Source: Verrucomicrobiota bacterium
GTDB lineage: Bacteria; Verrucomicrobiota; Verrucomicrobiia; Opitutales; Opitutaceae
Length of the DNA: 64,000 bases
NCBI GenBank assembly: GCA_016871775.1
Contig: VHCI01000001.1
Span: 45,776 to 109,775 of the forward strand
Direction of reading: 5' to 3'
The position numbers were made by a program, and so were the translations under genes. Positions 1-10,349 of the stretch are shown piece after piece (positions within the stretch are counted from its first letter, which is position 1; each line of letters begins with the position of its first letter). The notes beneath the pieces are model-generated. The model was given only the letters and a program-made list of their open reading frames with translations. It ran no database searches and was not told the origin of the DNA.

Positions 1-1238
<1,238 letters not shown>

Positions 1239-1338
1239 CGCGGTGCGGGGTGGGGAGTTATGGCTTGCTTTTGCCTTCGGCGAATTCGTTAGATGCGTCT
1301 TTTCTGGTTTAAAATCTCGTTCGCTAGCAATTCCGAAA

Positions 1339-1680
1339 ATGCATCCGCTCACGCTCCTCCCCGCTTTTCTCGCCCAGACGCCCGCCCCCGCCTCGTCGCA
1401 GCCGTCTTTCCTCGTGCAGATTTTGCCGATGGTGCTGCTCTTCGGCGCGATGTACTTCTTCCTCATCGCCCCCCAGCGCAAAAAGCAGAAAGAGCACGAG
1501 AAGATGCTCAAGGAGCTGCAGAGCGGCGACGAGATCGTCACCAGCGGCGGCATCTTCGGCGTGATCACCAACGTGAAGGACGACCGCTTCGTCGTCCGCA
1601 TCGCCGACAACACCAAGGTCGAGATCGGCAAGGGCTTCGTGCAGACCGTGCTCCGCAAAGCCGGCGCCGAGGTCAAGTGA
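1339..1680 (+). CDS. yajC: Preprotein translocase subunit YajC
   Basis: Single TM plus FFLIAPQRKKQKEHEKMLKELQSGDEIVTSGGIFGVI; located just upstream of secDF. Confidence 0.93.
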   Translation: MHPLTLLPAFLAQTPAPASSQPSFLVQILPMVLLFGAMYFFLIAPQRKKQKEHEKMLKELQSGDEIVTSGGIFGVITNVKDDRFVVRIADNTKVEIGKGFVQTVLRKAGAEVK

Positions 1681-1758
1681 CGTCCCTGGGCGCGCGCCGG
1701 GCCGGTCCCCCCCCGCCCGGCCGGCAGGGCCCGGTTCCCTTTTCAACCCAAACGCACC

Positions 1759-4308
1759 ATGCTCAAACGCAATCTCTGGAAGCTGATCCTGTCCGTGGCC
1801 GTGCTGGCCTGGGCAGGCTCCCAGCTCCTGCCCCTGCAGGATCAGGCCTTCGTCGACTACGTCCGCACCAACGCCTCCGCCAAATCCTCCGAGTTCGGCA
1901 AACTGCTCGAGGAGGCGGCCGCCCGGAAGAAGGCGCTCCAGGCGCCCAGTGAGTTCGTCGCCCTCAAACAGCTCGGCCGCGAGCGCCGGCTGGACCTGAC
2001 CCAGTTCTTCCCGCACATCCGCCTCGAGGAGTCGCTGAAGAACATCGAAAAGCGCAACGACATCTTGTTGGGGGAACTGCTGCGCCTGTCCCGCAGCCCT
2101 CTCCAGCTCGGCCTCGACCTCAAGGGCGGCGTCGCCTTCACCCTCGAGGCCGTTGAGTCCCCCGGGGAGAACCTCGACAGCCTCCAGCGCCAGGAGAAGC
2201 TGCAGAAGTCGATCGAGATCATCGGCGCCCGCATCAACGGCCTCGGCGTCGCCGAGCCGGTCCTCCGCCCAATCGGCGAGAACCGCATCGAGATCCAGCT
2301 CCCGGGCGTCAGCACCAAAGACAATCCGGATGTGGTCGACCAGGTGAAGGCCCCGGCCCGCCTCGACTTCCGGATGATCCACGCCTCCCTCGTGCCCGGC
2401 CCCGGGGTCGAGACGCCGGCCGGCTACGAGGTGAAGATCCTCGATTGGGAGACCCGCCGTGGCGAGACCGGCGTCGAGGAGCTCTTCGTCAAGCGCATTC
2501 CTGAGATGACGGGCGAGATGATCTCCAACTCCTTCGCCCGGCCCGATCTCTACGGCAAGCCGGAGGTCATCTTGGAATTCACCGACGCCGGCAAGAAGCG
2601 CTTCGCCGAGGTCACCCGCAGCATCGCGGAGATCGGCCAGCGCGGCGGACCCCTCGGGCGTCTCGCGATCGTGCTCGACGGCAAGCTCTATTCGGCCCCC
2701 ACGGTCCGCGAGGAGATCAACAGCCCCTCAGCTCAGATCACCGGCAGCTTTACCGACCGCGAGGCGATCAACCTGGCGAACGTCCTCAACAATCCGCTCG
2801 ATGTCGAGCTGCGCATCATTGAGCAGTACGAGGTCGGGCCCACGCTGGCGGCTGACGCCGTGATCAGCGCCCGGAACGCCTTCATCGTCAGCACGCTGCT
2901 CACGATCGGCTTCATCGTCGTCTTCTACACCATCGGCGGGTTCGTTGCCGCCTTCGGGATGGCGGTTAACGTGCTCGTCACTCTCGGCGTGATGGCCAGC
3001 ATCGGTGCCACGCTGACGATGCCGGGCATCGCCGGCATCGTCCTGACGCTCGCGATGTCCGTCGACGCCAACATCCTGATCTTCGAGCGGATGCGCGAGG
3101 AGCTGAAGCTGGGGAAGAAGCTCGGCACCGCCCTCGAGGCCGGCTTCGACAAGGCGTGGTCCGCGATTCTGGACTCGAACGTCACCACACTCCTCGTCGC
3201 CCTCGTGATGGTGGCGCTCGGGACCGGCCCGGTGAAGGGCTTCGGCGTGACGCTCGCGATCGGTATCTTCACGACGATGTTCGCCGCGATCGTGGTCAAC
3301 AAGTTGATCCTCGAGGCCCTCATTTTGGGCGGGGTCACCGGCCGCCTCCCGATGTTCTCGATCTTGCAGAACACGGCCTACGATTTCCTCAAGTACACCC
3401 GGTCGGCGGTCATCGCGACCGCGGCGGTGCTCGTCGTGGGCATCGGCGCGGTTGTGTACAAGGGCAAGGCCATCTACGGGATCGATTTCTTGGGTGGCGA
3501 TATGATCACGCTGAACTTCGGTCAGCGGGTCGAGGTGGGCGAGCTCCGTCGGGCGGCGGAGCGGGCGGGGCAGAAGGACGTCGCCTTCTCCTACCAGCAA
3601 CCGGTCGGCGGCAGCCGCGAGGTGCTTCGGATCACGGCCCCGTTTGACCAGGGCCGTCCGCTGGTGAGGCAGCTGCAGACGACCTTCCCCCAGGCGAAGC
3701 TCGAGCTCGCGGGCGAGTCCCGCATCGGTGCCTCGGTTGGCAAGGAGATCCAATGGAACGCCCTGCTCTCGGTGGTGGCCGCGCTTGCCGGCATCCTCGT
3801 CTATGTGGCCTTCCGCTTCGAGATGGGCTACGGCATCGGCGCAGTGGTAGCGACCGTGCACGACCTCATCCTGACCATCGGGCTGTTCGTGCTCTTTGAT
3901 CGGCAGTTCAACGCGCCGATGGTGGCCGCGATCTTGCTGATCATCGGCTACTCAATCAACGACACGATCGTCGTGTTCGACCGCATCCGCGAGGAGCTGA
4001 AGCTCAGTCCCACCGGGACGCTACGCGAGATCATCAACCGCTCGCTCAATCTCACTCTGGCGCGCACGGTCATCACCGGGGGCACGACGCTGCTTACCTC
4101 GGTAACGCTCCTGCTCACCACCTCCGGCGACGTCAATGACATCGCCTTCACCCTGCTGATCGGCGTCCTCACGGGCACCTTCTCCTCGCTGTTCATCGCG
4201 ACCCCCGTCTTCTTCTGGTGGCACAAGGGCGACCGGAAGCACGTCGAGGCGCACCACGACGTTGCCCCGAAGTACGAGTGGCAGGGCACCAGCAAGGCGG
4301 CCGACTAG
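1759..4308 (+). CDS. secDF: Fused protein translocase subunit SecDF
   Basis: 849 aa with SecD motif (LGLDLKGG) and SecF motif (YGIDFLGGDMI) in one ORF; downstream of yajC. Confidence 0.95.
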   Translation: MLKRNLWKLILSVAVLAWAGSQLLPLQDQAFVDYVRTNASAKSSEFGKLLEEAAARKKALQAPSEFVALKQLGRERRLDLTQFFPHIRLEESLKNIEKRNDILLGELLRLSRSPLQLGLDLKGGVAFTLEAVESPGENLDSLQRQEKLQKSIEIIGARINGLGVAEPVLRPIGENRIEIQLPGVSTKDNPDVVDQVKAPARLDFRMIHASLVPGPGVETPAGYEVKILDWETRRGETGVEELFVKRIPEMTGEMISNSFARPDLYGKPEVILEFTDAGKKRFAEVTRSIAEIGQRGGPLGRLAIVLDGKLYSAPTVREEINSPSAQITGSFTDREAINLANVLNNPLDVELRIIEQYEVGPTLAADAVISARNAFIVSTLLTIGFIVVFYTIGGFVAAFGMAVNVLVTLGVMASIGATLTMPGIAGIVLTLAMSVDANILIFERMREELKLGKKLGTALEAGFDKAWSAILDSNVTTLLVALVMVALGTGPVKGFGVTLAIGIFTTMFAAIVVNKLILEALILGGVTGRLPMFSILQNTAYDFLKYTRSAVIATAAVLVVGIGAVVYKGKAIYGIDFLGGDMITLNFGQRVEVGELRRAAERAGQKDVAFSYQQPVGGSREVLRITAPFDQGRPLVRQLQTTFPQAKLELAGESRIGASVGKEIQWNALLSVVAALAGILVYVAFRFEMGYGIGAVVATVHDLILTIGLFVLFDRQFNAPMVAAILLIIGYSINDTIVVFDRIREELKLSPTGTLREIINRSLNLTLARTVITGGTTLLTSVTLLLTTSGDVNDIAFTLLIGVLTGTFSSLFIATPVFFWWHKGDRKHVEAHHDVAPKYEWQGTSKAAD

Positions 4309-4403
4309 GCGGCCGCCGGCCACCGTCGGGCCGCTGGACGGATTCCCGGGCCGCCGCGCGTTCCGGGACCGGCCCCCCGGGTCGCCAGAACCACCCCGCC
4401 ACG

Positions 4404-6125
4404 ATGCGCTGGATCTACCAGTCGCAGCCCGCCGACGAGGTTGAGGCGCTCAGCAAGCGCGTGGGCGTCAGCCGCGTGCTCGCCGAGCTGCTGCTGCGCG
4501 CCGGCCGGTCCGATCCGGCCACCGCGGGAGAGTTCCTGCAGCCCAGTCTCGCCCGGCTCGACGACCCGCTCCGCCTGCCCAACCTGCCGGCCGCGGCCGG
4601 CCGTCTCCGCCGCGCGATCGCCGCGCGCGAGCAGATCGTGGTCCTTGGTGACTATGATGTGGACGGCGTCACCAGCACCGCGCTGCTGGTCTCGGTGCTG
4701 CGGCGTTTCGGGTTAAATCCCCGTTTTGTCGTGCCCAGGCGCGCCGCCGACGGTTACGGCCTGTCCCGCAGCGCTATCGACCGGGCGCTGGAGGTTGGCC
4801 GCCCGGATCTCTTCGTCGCGCTCGACTGCGGCACCAATTCGCGGGAGGAGACCGCTTACCTGCGTGCGCAAGGCGTGGAGGTGGTGGTCATCGACCATCA
4901 CCGTTCCACGGTGGGCGAAAACGCGGATTGCCTGCTGATCAATCCGCACGTGCACGGGCTGACGGACGCCGCCGGCGAGGCGTGGCGTCACCTGTGTACC
5001 GTAGGCCTAGTCTTCAAGCTCTGCCACGGGTTACTGAAGCTGCTGCGCGGCGACAACCACCCGGTCGCCTTCCGCATCCGGCTCCGTGATCATCTCGACC
5101 TCGTGGCCTTGGGCACGATCGCCGACCTCGTGCCGCTCCAGGGCGAGAACCGCATCCTCGCCTGCCACGGGTTGCGCATCCTGCGTGAGACCCAACGGCC
5201 GGGCCTGCGTGCGCTGATGGATGTCGCCGGGGTGCGACCGGAGCAGGATCTGGTGCCGACCGACGTTTCGTTCCGCCTCGGTCCCCGCATCAACGCGAGC
5301 GGACGCCTCGCCGACGCGGCGCTTTCTGTCGAACTGCTCCTCAGCGACGATCCGGCATTCTGCGCGGAGACGGCACGGCAATTGGACGCCTTCAACCGGG
5401 AGCGCCAGGACATCGAACGCCGAATCACCGAGGAGGCGGAGACCGCGATCGAGGAGCGCTACGCTTCACACGCCGGGGTCGTGCTGTTCGCAGAGAACTG
5501 GCACCCGGGCGTCGTGGGTGTCGTGGCAGGGAGGGTCACCCGGAAATACCATCGTCCCTGCGTGGTCCTGGGCAAGGAGGGCGAGCTGGCGAAGGGTTCC
5601 GGCCGGAGCATCGAGGGCGTCAACTTGGTCGAGGTTCTCGGGGCCTGCGCGTCCGATCTGACCAGTTGGGGCGGGCATCCAATGGCGGTCGGGGTCGCCT
5701 TGGCCAAGGAGCGCGTGGAGGCGTTCCGCGCGCGGTTCGCCGACGCAGTCCGCGCTCAGGTCTCAGCGGCCGAGCCGCGGTTGGAACTGGCGGCGTGGCT
5801 GTCGCTCGAGCAGGTGCACGAGCGGCTAATGGACGAGTTGGAGAGCCTGCACCCCTTCGGCCAAGGCAACCCCGAGCCCGTCTTCGGGCTGCGCGGAGTG
5901 GTTCTGCGGCAGGTGCCGGAGGTCTTCAAGGAACAGCACCTTCGGTTCCGGCTTGAGGACTCCCGAGGGAGGCCGCTACACGGGGTCGCTTGGAAGATGG
6001 CGGATCGGCTACCACCCGCCGGCCAGCCGCTCGATCTCGCGGTGGAACTGAAATGGAATTATTTTAACCATCGGCGTCTGCTGCAACTGGTCTTGGCCGA
6101 TTGGAGAGTCGCCGCCGCCGAGTGA
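4404..6125 (+). CDS. recJ: Single-stranded-DNA-specific exonuclease RecJ
   Basis: DHH phosphoesterase motifs VVLGDYDVDGVTSTALL and VVVIDHHR; GRINASGRL-like and GGHPMAVGV motifs. ORF trimmed to the MRWIYQSQP start. Confidence 0.93.
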   Translation: MRWIYQSQPADEVEALSKRVGVSRVLAELLLRAGRSDPATAGEFLQPSLARLDDPLRLPNLPAAAGRLRRAIAAREQIVVLGDYDVDGVTSTALLVSVLRRFGLNPRFVVPRRAADGYGLSRSAIDRALEVGRPDLFVALDCGTNSREETAYLRAQGVEVVVIDHHRSTVGENADCLLINPHVHGLTDAAGEAWRHLCTVGLVFKLCHGLLKLLRGDNHPVAFRIRLRDHLDLVALGTIADLVPLQGENRILACHGLRILRETQRPGLRALMDVAGVRPEQDLVPTDVSFRLGPRINASGRLADAALSVELLLSDDPAFCAETARQLDAFNRERQDIERRITEEAETAIEERYASHAGVVLFAENWHPGVVGVVAGRVTRKYHRPCVVLGKEGELAKGSGRSIEGVNLVEVLGACASDLTSWGGHPMAVGVALAKERVEAFRARFADAVRAQVSAAEPRLELAAWLSLEQVHERLMDELESLHPFGQGNPEPVFGLRGVVLRQVPEVFKEQHLRFRLEDSRGRPLHGVAWKMADRLPPAGQPLDLAVELKWNYFNHRRLLQLVLADWRVAAAE

Positions 6126-6139
6126 GCGCGCGATGCCTC

Positions 6140-6703
6140 TCAGGCGGCGTGCGCAAACTTGCGTTCCTTCGCGATGAACCAGAGGGGTTCGCCCGCATCA
6201 TCCAGCACTGGAGTCAGCGCAATCTCGACCTCATAACGTGAGCCGTTGCGGTGGTAATTGACGAGTTTTTCGCTGCACTTCCGACGCTCGCGGATAGCGT
6301 CGCGCATACGTCGCACCGCGCTGGAATCGGTGTCTGGGCCCTGCAGAAATTCACCCGGCTTTCGTCCCCGGATATCCTCTATGCGGTAACCGCACATTGC
6401 AGTGAATTCCGGGTTGACCCACTCCACCAGACCTTGCGGACAGGTAACGACCATGGGTTGAGCTTCGGACCGGGGGCGGCCCGCGACCGCGGAGAGGACG
6501 CGGTCCCGCAAGGAGGTGGGGGGGGCAGACCTGCGCCGGAGTGAAGCGAGCGTTACGGCGGCGCCGACTTCCTGAAGTCGGTCAACGAGGGCGCGGAGTT
6601 CTGGTTGGAAGTCGAGGATGAGCTCAAAGCCTTCACGTTGATCGACGTCCAGCGTGCCCGCGACGAACAACGCGGCCCGGTCTTGGAGTAGTTCAGGGAT
6701 CAT
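6140..6703 (-). CDS. Anti-sigma-like N-terminal domain fused to a PAS (LOV-like) domain
   Basis: N-terminus MIPELLQDRAALFVAGTLDVDQREGFELILDFQPELRALV...APPTSLRDRVLSAV resembles anti-sigma (RskA/ASD-type) N-termini. C-terminus WVNPEFTAMCGYRIEDIRGRKPGEFLQGPDTD...NYHRNGSRYEVEIALTPV is PAS-like. Confidence 0.7.
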   Translation of the reverse strand: MIPELLQDRAALFVAGTLDVDQREGFELILDFQPELRALVDRLQEVGAAVTLASLRRRSAPPTSLRDRVLSAVAGRPRSEAQPMVVTCPQGLVEWVNPEFTAMCGYRIEDIRGRKPGEFLQGPDTDSSAVRRMRDAIRERRKCSEKLVNYHRNGSRYEVEIALTPVLDDAGEPLWFIAKERKFAHAA

Positions 6704-6872
6704 ATTAACGTTTCAGGGATCGGAGGAGATCTTCAAATCTAGTGTACTGCTCTTTGTTTTGCCGAAAGGAAGGTGGGAAAGCTCAAGTGTATTGCAAGTC
6801 ATTGAGTACGTTCTGCGTCGGTTCCGGGATGCAGCGAGGTCCCTTCGTCACCCTTGCGAAGCGCTGGGGGCC

Positions 6873-7577
6873 ATGCTTCGGTCCGTTATGCTTCGGATAC
6901 TGCTCCCGCCCCGCCTCGCCCTTTTTCTGCTGCCTCTGCTCGCTGCGGCGAGTCCCGCGCCTCCGGGCGAGATCCGCGGGAAGGTGGTCGAGTCGATCAA
7001 CGCCGCCTCCTACACCTACGTCCACGTCGACACTGGGGCGGCTAGGGTGTGGGCCGCGGCGCCGCAATTCGCAGTTAAGGCCGGAGATTCAGTGGCGCTT
7101 GGGGATGCGATGCCGATGCCGAACTACCACAGCAAGACCCTCAATCGGACCTTCGAGGTCGTCTATTTCAGCGGCCGGGCCGCGGTGAACGGCGTGGCAG
7201 CGGTGGCGGTCGAGGCCACGGCCGCCCCCCCCCGCAGCCTACCCGGCTTGGCGGTGGATCTTTCCAACCTCGCCCGCGCTGCCGGGGGCCAGACAGTTGC
7301 CGAGGTTCATTCCGGCCGGGCCGCTCTGGCGGGCCAGCTGGTCACGGTCCGGGGTCGCGTGGTTAAGTTTAATTACAATATACTGGGCCGCAATTGGTTG
7401 CATATCCGAGATGGCTCCGGAACTGAGGGAAATAACAACCTGACGGTGACCTCCACGGGGCAAGCCAAGGTGGGCGACTTGGTGGTCGTGACCGGGCGCC
7501 TCGCCGTGGACAAGGATTTCGGCTCCGGCTACCGCTATGCCCTCCTCGTCGAGGAGGCGAAGCTGAAGGTCGAGTGA
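6873..7577 (+). CDS. Exported protein with tandem OB-fold-like domains (NrfJ-like)
   Basis: Signal peptide, then GEIRGKVVESINAASYTYVHVDTG...NYHSKTLNRTFEVVYFSGR and a second OB-like unit (LAGQLVTVRGRVVKFNYNILGRNWLHIRDGSG). Start could be 6873 or 6888. Confidence 0.6.
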   Translation: MLRSVMLRILLPPRLALFLLPLLAAASPAPPGEIRGKVVESINAASYTYVHVDTGAARVWAAAPQFAVKAGDSVALGDAMPMPNYHSKTLNRTFEVVYFSGRAAVNGVAAVAVEATAAPPRSLPGLAVDLSNLARAAGGQTVAEVHSGRAALAGQLVTVRGRVVKFNYNILGRNWLHIRDGSGTEGNNNLTVTSTGQAKVGDLVVVTGRLAVDKDFGSGYRYALLVEEAKLKVE

Positions 7578-7580
7578 GAT

Positions 7581-8462
7581 CTAGGCTGCCCGCCAGCGGC
7601 TGAGCCTCTCGACCAGCGCGCGTTCCTGCGGCGCCGAAGCCTGCAGGCCGGGTAGATCGGCCTGCAATTGTTGCCAGGAGGGCACCTCCCCCCAAGCGGT
7701 GACCCGGAAGACCTCGTGGGCGTGGCCCGCGGGAAGCTGGAGTTCCTGGTTTTTGCGGTCAAAGCGCTGCCGGAGAGTCACACCCCACTCCGTCACGTTG
7801 GCTGGGCGCGCCATTTGGTGACGACCAACCCACGGCAGCCACTCGCGGACCTGCGAGGCGTGGCTCCAAGTCATTTCGGTCAGCAAGGGGAACGCCGCCT
7901 CGACATCCATGGCGAAGTCGAAGGCGTTTGCCCCGCCCATATAGCTGTCGTAGACGTTCAAGATGACCGGGACCTTCACGGGGCGGGAAACGGTCTCGTC
8001 CGCCGGGTATTCAGGGGTAAAGGCGTGAGGCACGTTGACCATATAGGCCACGCGACGGACGGCCTCGGCGATTGTCTCGTGATCGTTATGGATGCCGGCG
8101 AGTGGATCGCTGGCGAGGGGCGGGCAAAACAGGTAGTCGGGCTCGAACTCCCGGATCGCACGCCAGAGGGCGGCGAGCAGCGGTGGGGTCACTTGGAGGC
8201 AGGCCTCCCTGGGTACGGTGCCGTCGGGGAAACGGAGCGGCTCGAAGTCGTACCCGCCGAGGCGGGCGGAGGCCAGTTGTTCGGCGAGCCGCGTACGCGC
8301 GGTCTCGTCCCGGGTGAGACGGTGGTGCCCGGCTTGGCCGTCGGTGCAAACGATCACCCGCGCCCGGAACGCGGAGCCGAGCTGGCGCCGCCACAGCTCG
8401 AAGGAGCCGGCCGCGGTGAACTCGTAGTCGTCGAAGTGGGCGTGGACGTGCAGGACTTTCAT
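7581..8462 (-). CDS. PIG-L family deacetylase (LmbE-like)
   Basis: HAHFDDYEF (variant of HPDDE) and IHNDHETIAEAV (HxDH) motifs. Confidence 0.8.
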   Translation of the reverse strand: MKVLHVHAHFDDYEFTAAGSFELWRRQLGSAFRARVIVCTDGQAGHHRLTRDETARTRLAEQLASARLGGYDFEPLRFPDGTVPREACLQVTPPLLAALWRAIREFEPDYLFCPPLASDPLAGIHNDHETIAEAVRRVAYMVNVPHAFTPEYPADETVSRPVKVPVILNVYDSYMGGANAFDFAMDVEAAFPLLTEMTWSHASQVREWLPWVGRHQMARPANVTEWGVTLRQRFDRKNQELQLPAGHAHEVFRVTAWGEVPSWQQLQADLPGLQASAPQERALVERLSRWRAA

Positions 8463-8563
8463 CGGCTGGCGAGAGCGAAGCGGTCCTGCAGGGCGGCAGC
8501 AAGCCGCCGGGGAGGGGAAAACCGTTGCCCCGGGCGATGGCCGCTGCTTCGGTCCGCCCCTTC

Positions 8564-10333
8564 ATGAAACGCTGGTCCCAGTTCTTCATCCCGACCCTCA
8601 AGGAAAGTCCCGCCGATGCGGAGATCTCCTCGCACCGCCTGCTGGTCCGCGCTGGGCTGGTGCGCCGGCTGGGGGGCGGCCTTTACACCTACCTCCCGCT
8701 GGGCCTGCGTGCGGTGCACAAGATTACCCAGCTCTGTCGTGAGGAGATGGATGGCGCCGGCGCGATTGAGCTGTGGATGCCGCATCTGCACCCCGCCGAT
8801 CTCTGGGCGCAGGGCCCCCGCTGGGCTGCGGCGCGCGAGATCATGTTCCGCGCCGACAGCGCGGGCGCCGGCCGTCGCCCGGAGCCGGAGCCGGAGGTTG
8901 TTCTCGGTCCTACCCACGAGGAGATCATCACCCCGCTGGTGAAGGCGGAGATCTCCAGCTACCGGGACCTGCCCAAGAACTTTTATCAGATCGCTACCAA
9001 GTTTCGGAACGAGATCCGCCCCCGCTATGGACTTATGCGGGCGCGCGAGTTCATCATGATGGACGCCTACTCGTTCGACACCGGCGACGAGGGCGCGGTG
9101 CGCAGCTACTTCGCGATGAAGGAGGCCTACGCACGCTTCTTCCGGCGTCTGGGCGTCCAAACGATTGCGGTCGAGGCTGACACGGGCGTGATGGGCGGGA
9201 GCTTCTCCCACGAGTTCATGGTGCCGGCCGAGGTGGGCGATGACGACGTCATCTACAACGAGGCGAGCGGCTACGCCGCGAACCGCGAGAAGGCGACGAG
9301 CGCGCTGGTGCCGGCGGACCTCGCCGACGCGGCCCCCGCGGGCGCGGTGGAAAAGTTCGCTACCCCTGGCGTGACGACCATCGCCCAGCTGGCGGCCGAG
9401 CCCCACGGGGTGCCGGCGGACCAGCAGTTCAAGACGCTCGTCTTCATCGGCGATGCGCGTCCGTTCCTCGTGCTGCTTCGCGGCTGCGACGAGCTCGAGG
9501 AGGCGAAGTTGGGCTCGCTCGGGTTCACCCGGTTCCGCCCGGCTACGCCTGAGGAGATCGTGCCCGTGTTGGGCGCTCGGCCCGGAAGCCTCGGCGCCGT
9601 CAAGGGCACCCTGCGGGCCCCGGCGGCCCTCGCCGGCGTCTTCGCGGACCACGCCATCCGGCTCATCAACAACGGCACCACAGGGGCCAACGAGGACGGC
9701 TTCCACCTCCGCCACGTCAACGTGGTGCGCGACCTCGCGATCACACGCTTTGGCGACTTTCGCCGCGTCCGCCCGGGCGAGCCTGATCCGCGCTCCGGCC
9801 AGCCGCTGCAGGTTCGTCGCGGCATCGAGGTCGGCCATATCTTTAAGCTGGGCACCAAGTACTCCGAGAAGTTCGGGGCCGTCTTCACCGACGACCAGAA
9901 GCAGACCCACCCGATGGTGATGGGCTGCTACGGCATCGGGATCAGCCGCACCCTGCAGGCGGTGATCGAGCAGAGCCACGACGCGGACGGCATCCGCTGG
10001 CCATGGAACTGCGCGCCCTTCCAAGTGCTCGTGTGCGTCCTCGACCCGCAGCTCCCCGAGGCGATGGACCTGGCTGCCCGGCTCGGCACCGCTGCGGAGC
10101 AGGCCGGGGCGGACGTGCTGATTGACGACCGCGCCGAGCGGCCGGGCGTTAAGTTCAAGGACGCCGACCTGATCGGAATCCCGCTGCGCCTCACCATCGG
10201 AGGCAAGGGGCTCAAGGAAGGCGTGATCGAGCTGAAGTGGCGCCATGCCAAGGACGTGCTCAAGGTTCCGCTGGCCGAGGCGGACGCGCGCGTCGCGGCC
10301 GCCGTGGGCGAAGCGCGAGCGGCGGCGGCCTGA
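8564..10333 (+). CDS. proS: Prolyl-tRNA synthetase
   Basis: Class II aaRS: MKRWSQFFIPTLKESPADAEISSHRLLVRAGLVRRLGGGLYTYLPLG, GPTHEEIIT, MGCYGIGISR. Confidence 0.96.
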   Translation: MKRWSQFFIPTLKESPADAEISSHRLLVRAGLVRRLGGGLYTYLPLGLRAVHKITQLCREEMDGAGAIELWMPHLHPADLWAQGPRWAAAREIMFRADSAGAGRRPEPEPEVVLGPTHEEIITPLVKAEISSYRDLPKNFYQIATKFRNEIRPRYGLMRAREFIMMDAYSFDTGDEGAVRSYFAMKEAYARFFRRLGVQTIAVEADTGVMGGSFSHEFMVPAEVGDDDVIYNEASGYAANREKATSALVPADLADAAPAGAVEKFATPGVTTIAQLAAEPHGVPADQQFKTLVFIGDARPFLVLLRGCDELEEAKLGSLGFTRFRPATPEEIVPVLGARPGSLGAVKGTLRAPAALAGVFADHAIRLINNGTTGANEDGFHLRHVNVVRDLAITRFGDFRRVRPGEPDPRSGQPLQVRRGIEVGHIFKLGTKYSEKFGAVFTDDQKQTHPMVMGCYGIGISRTLQAVIEQSHDADGIRWPWNCAPFQVLVCVLDPQLPEAMDLAARLGTAAEQAGADVLIDDRAERPGVKFKDADLIGIPLRLTIGGKGLKEGVIELKWRHAKDVLKVPLAEADARVAAAVGEARAAAA

Positions 10334-10349
10334 GACCCGTCCGCCCACG

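Noticed and set aside
1324-2382. 352-aa minus-strand ORF opposite yajC/secDF
   Set aside because: Antisense shadow; low-complexity E/G/A/L-rich translation.
4309-4403. Very GC-rich palindromic stretch between secDF and recJ as a terminator or regulatory RNA
   Set aside because: Self-complementarity is expected at this GC content; no T-tract and no clear extended stem.
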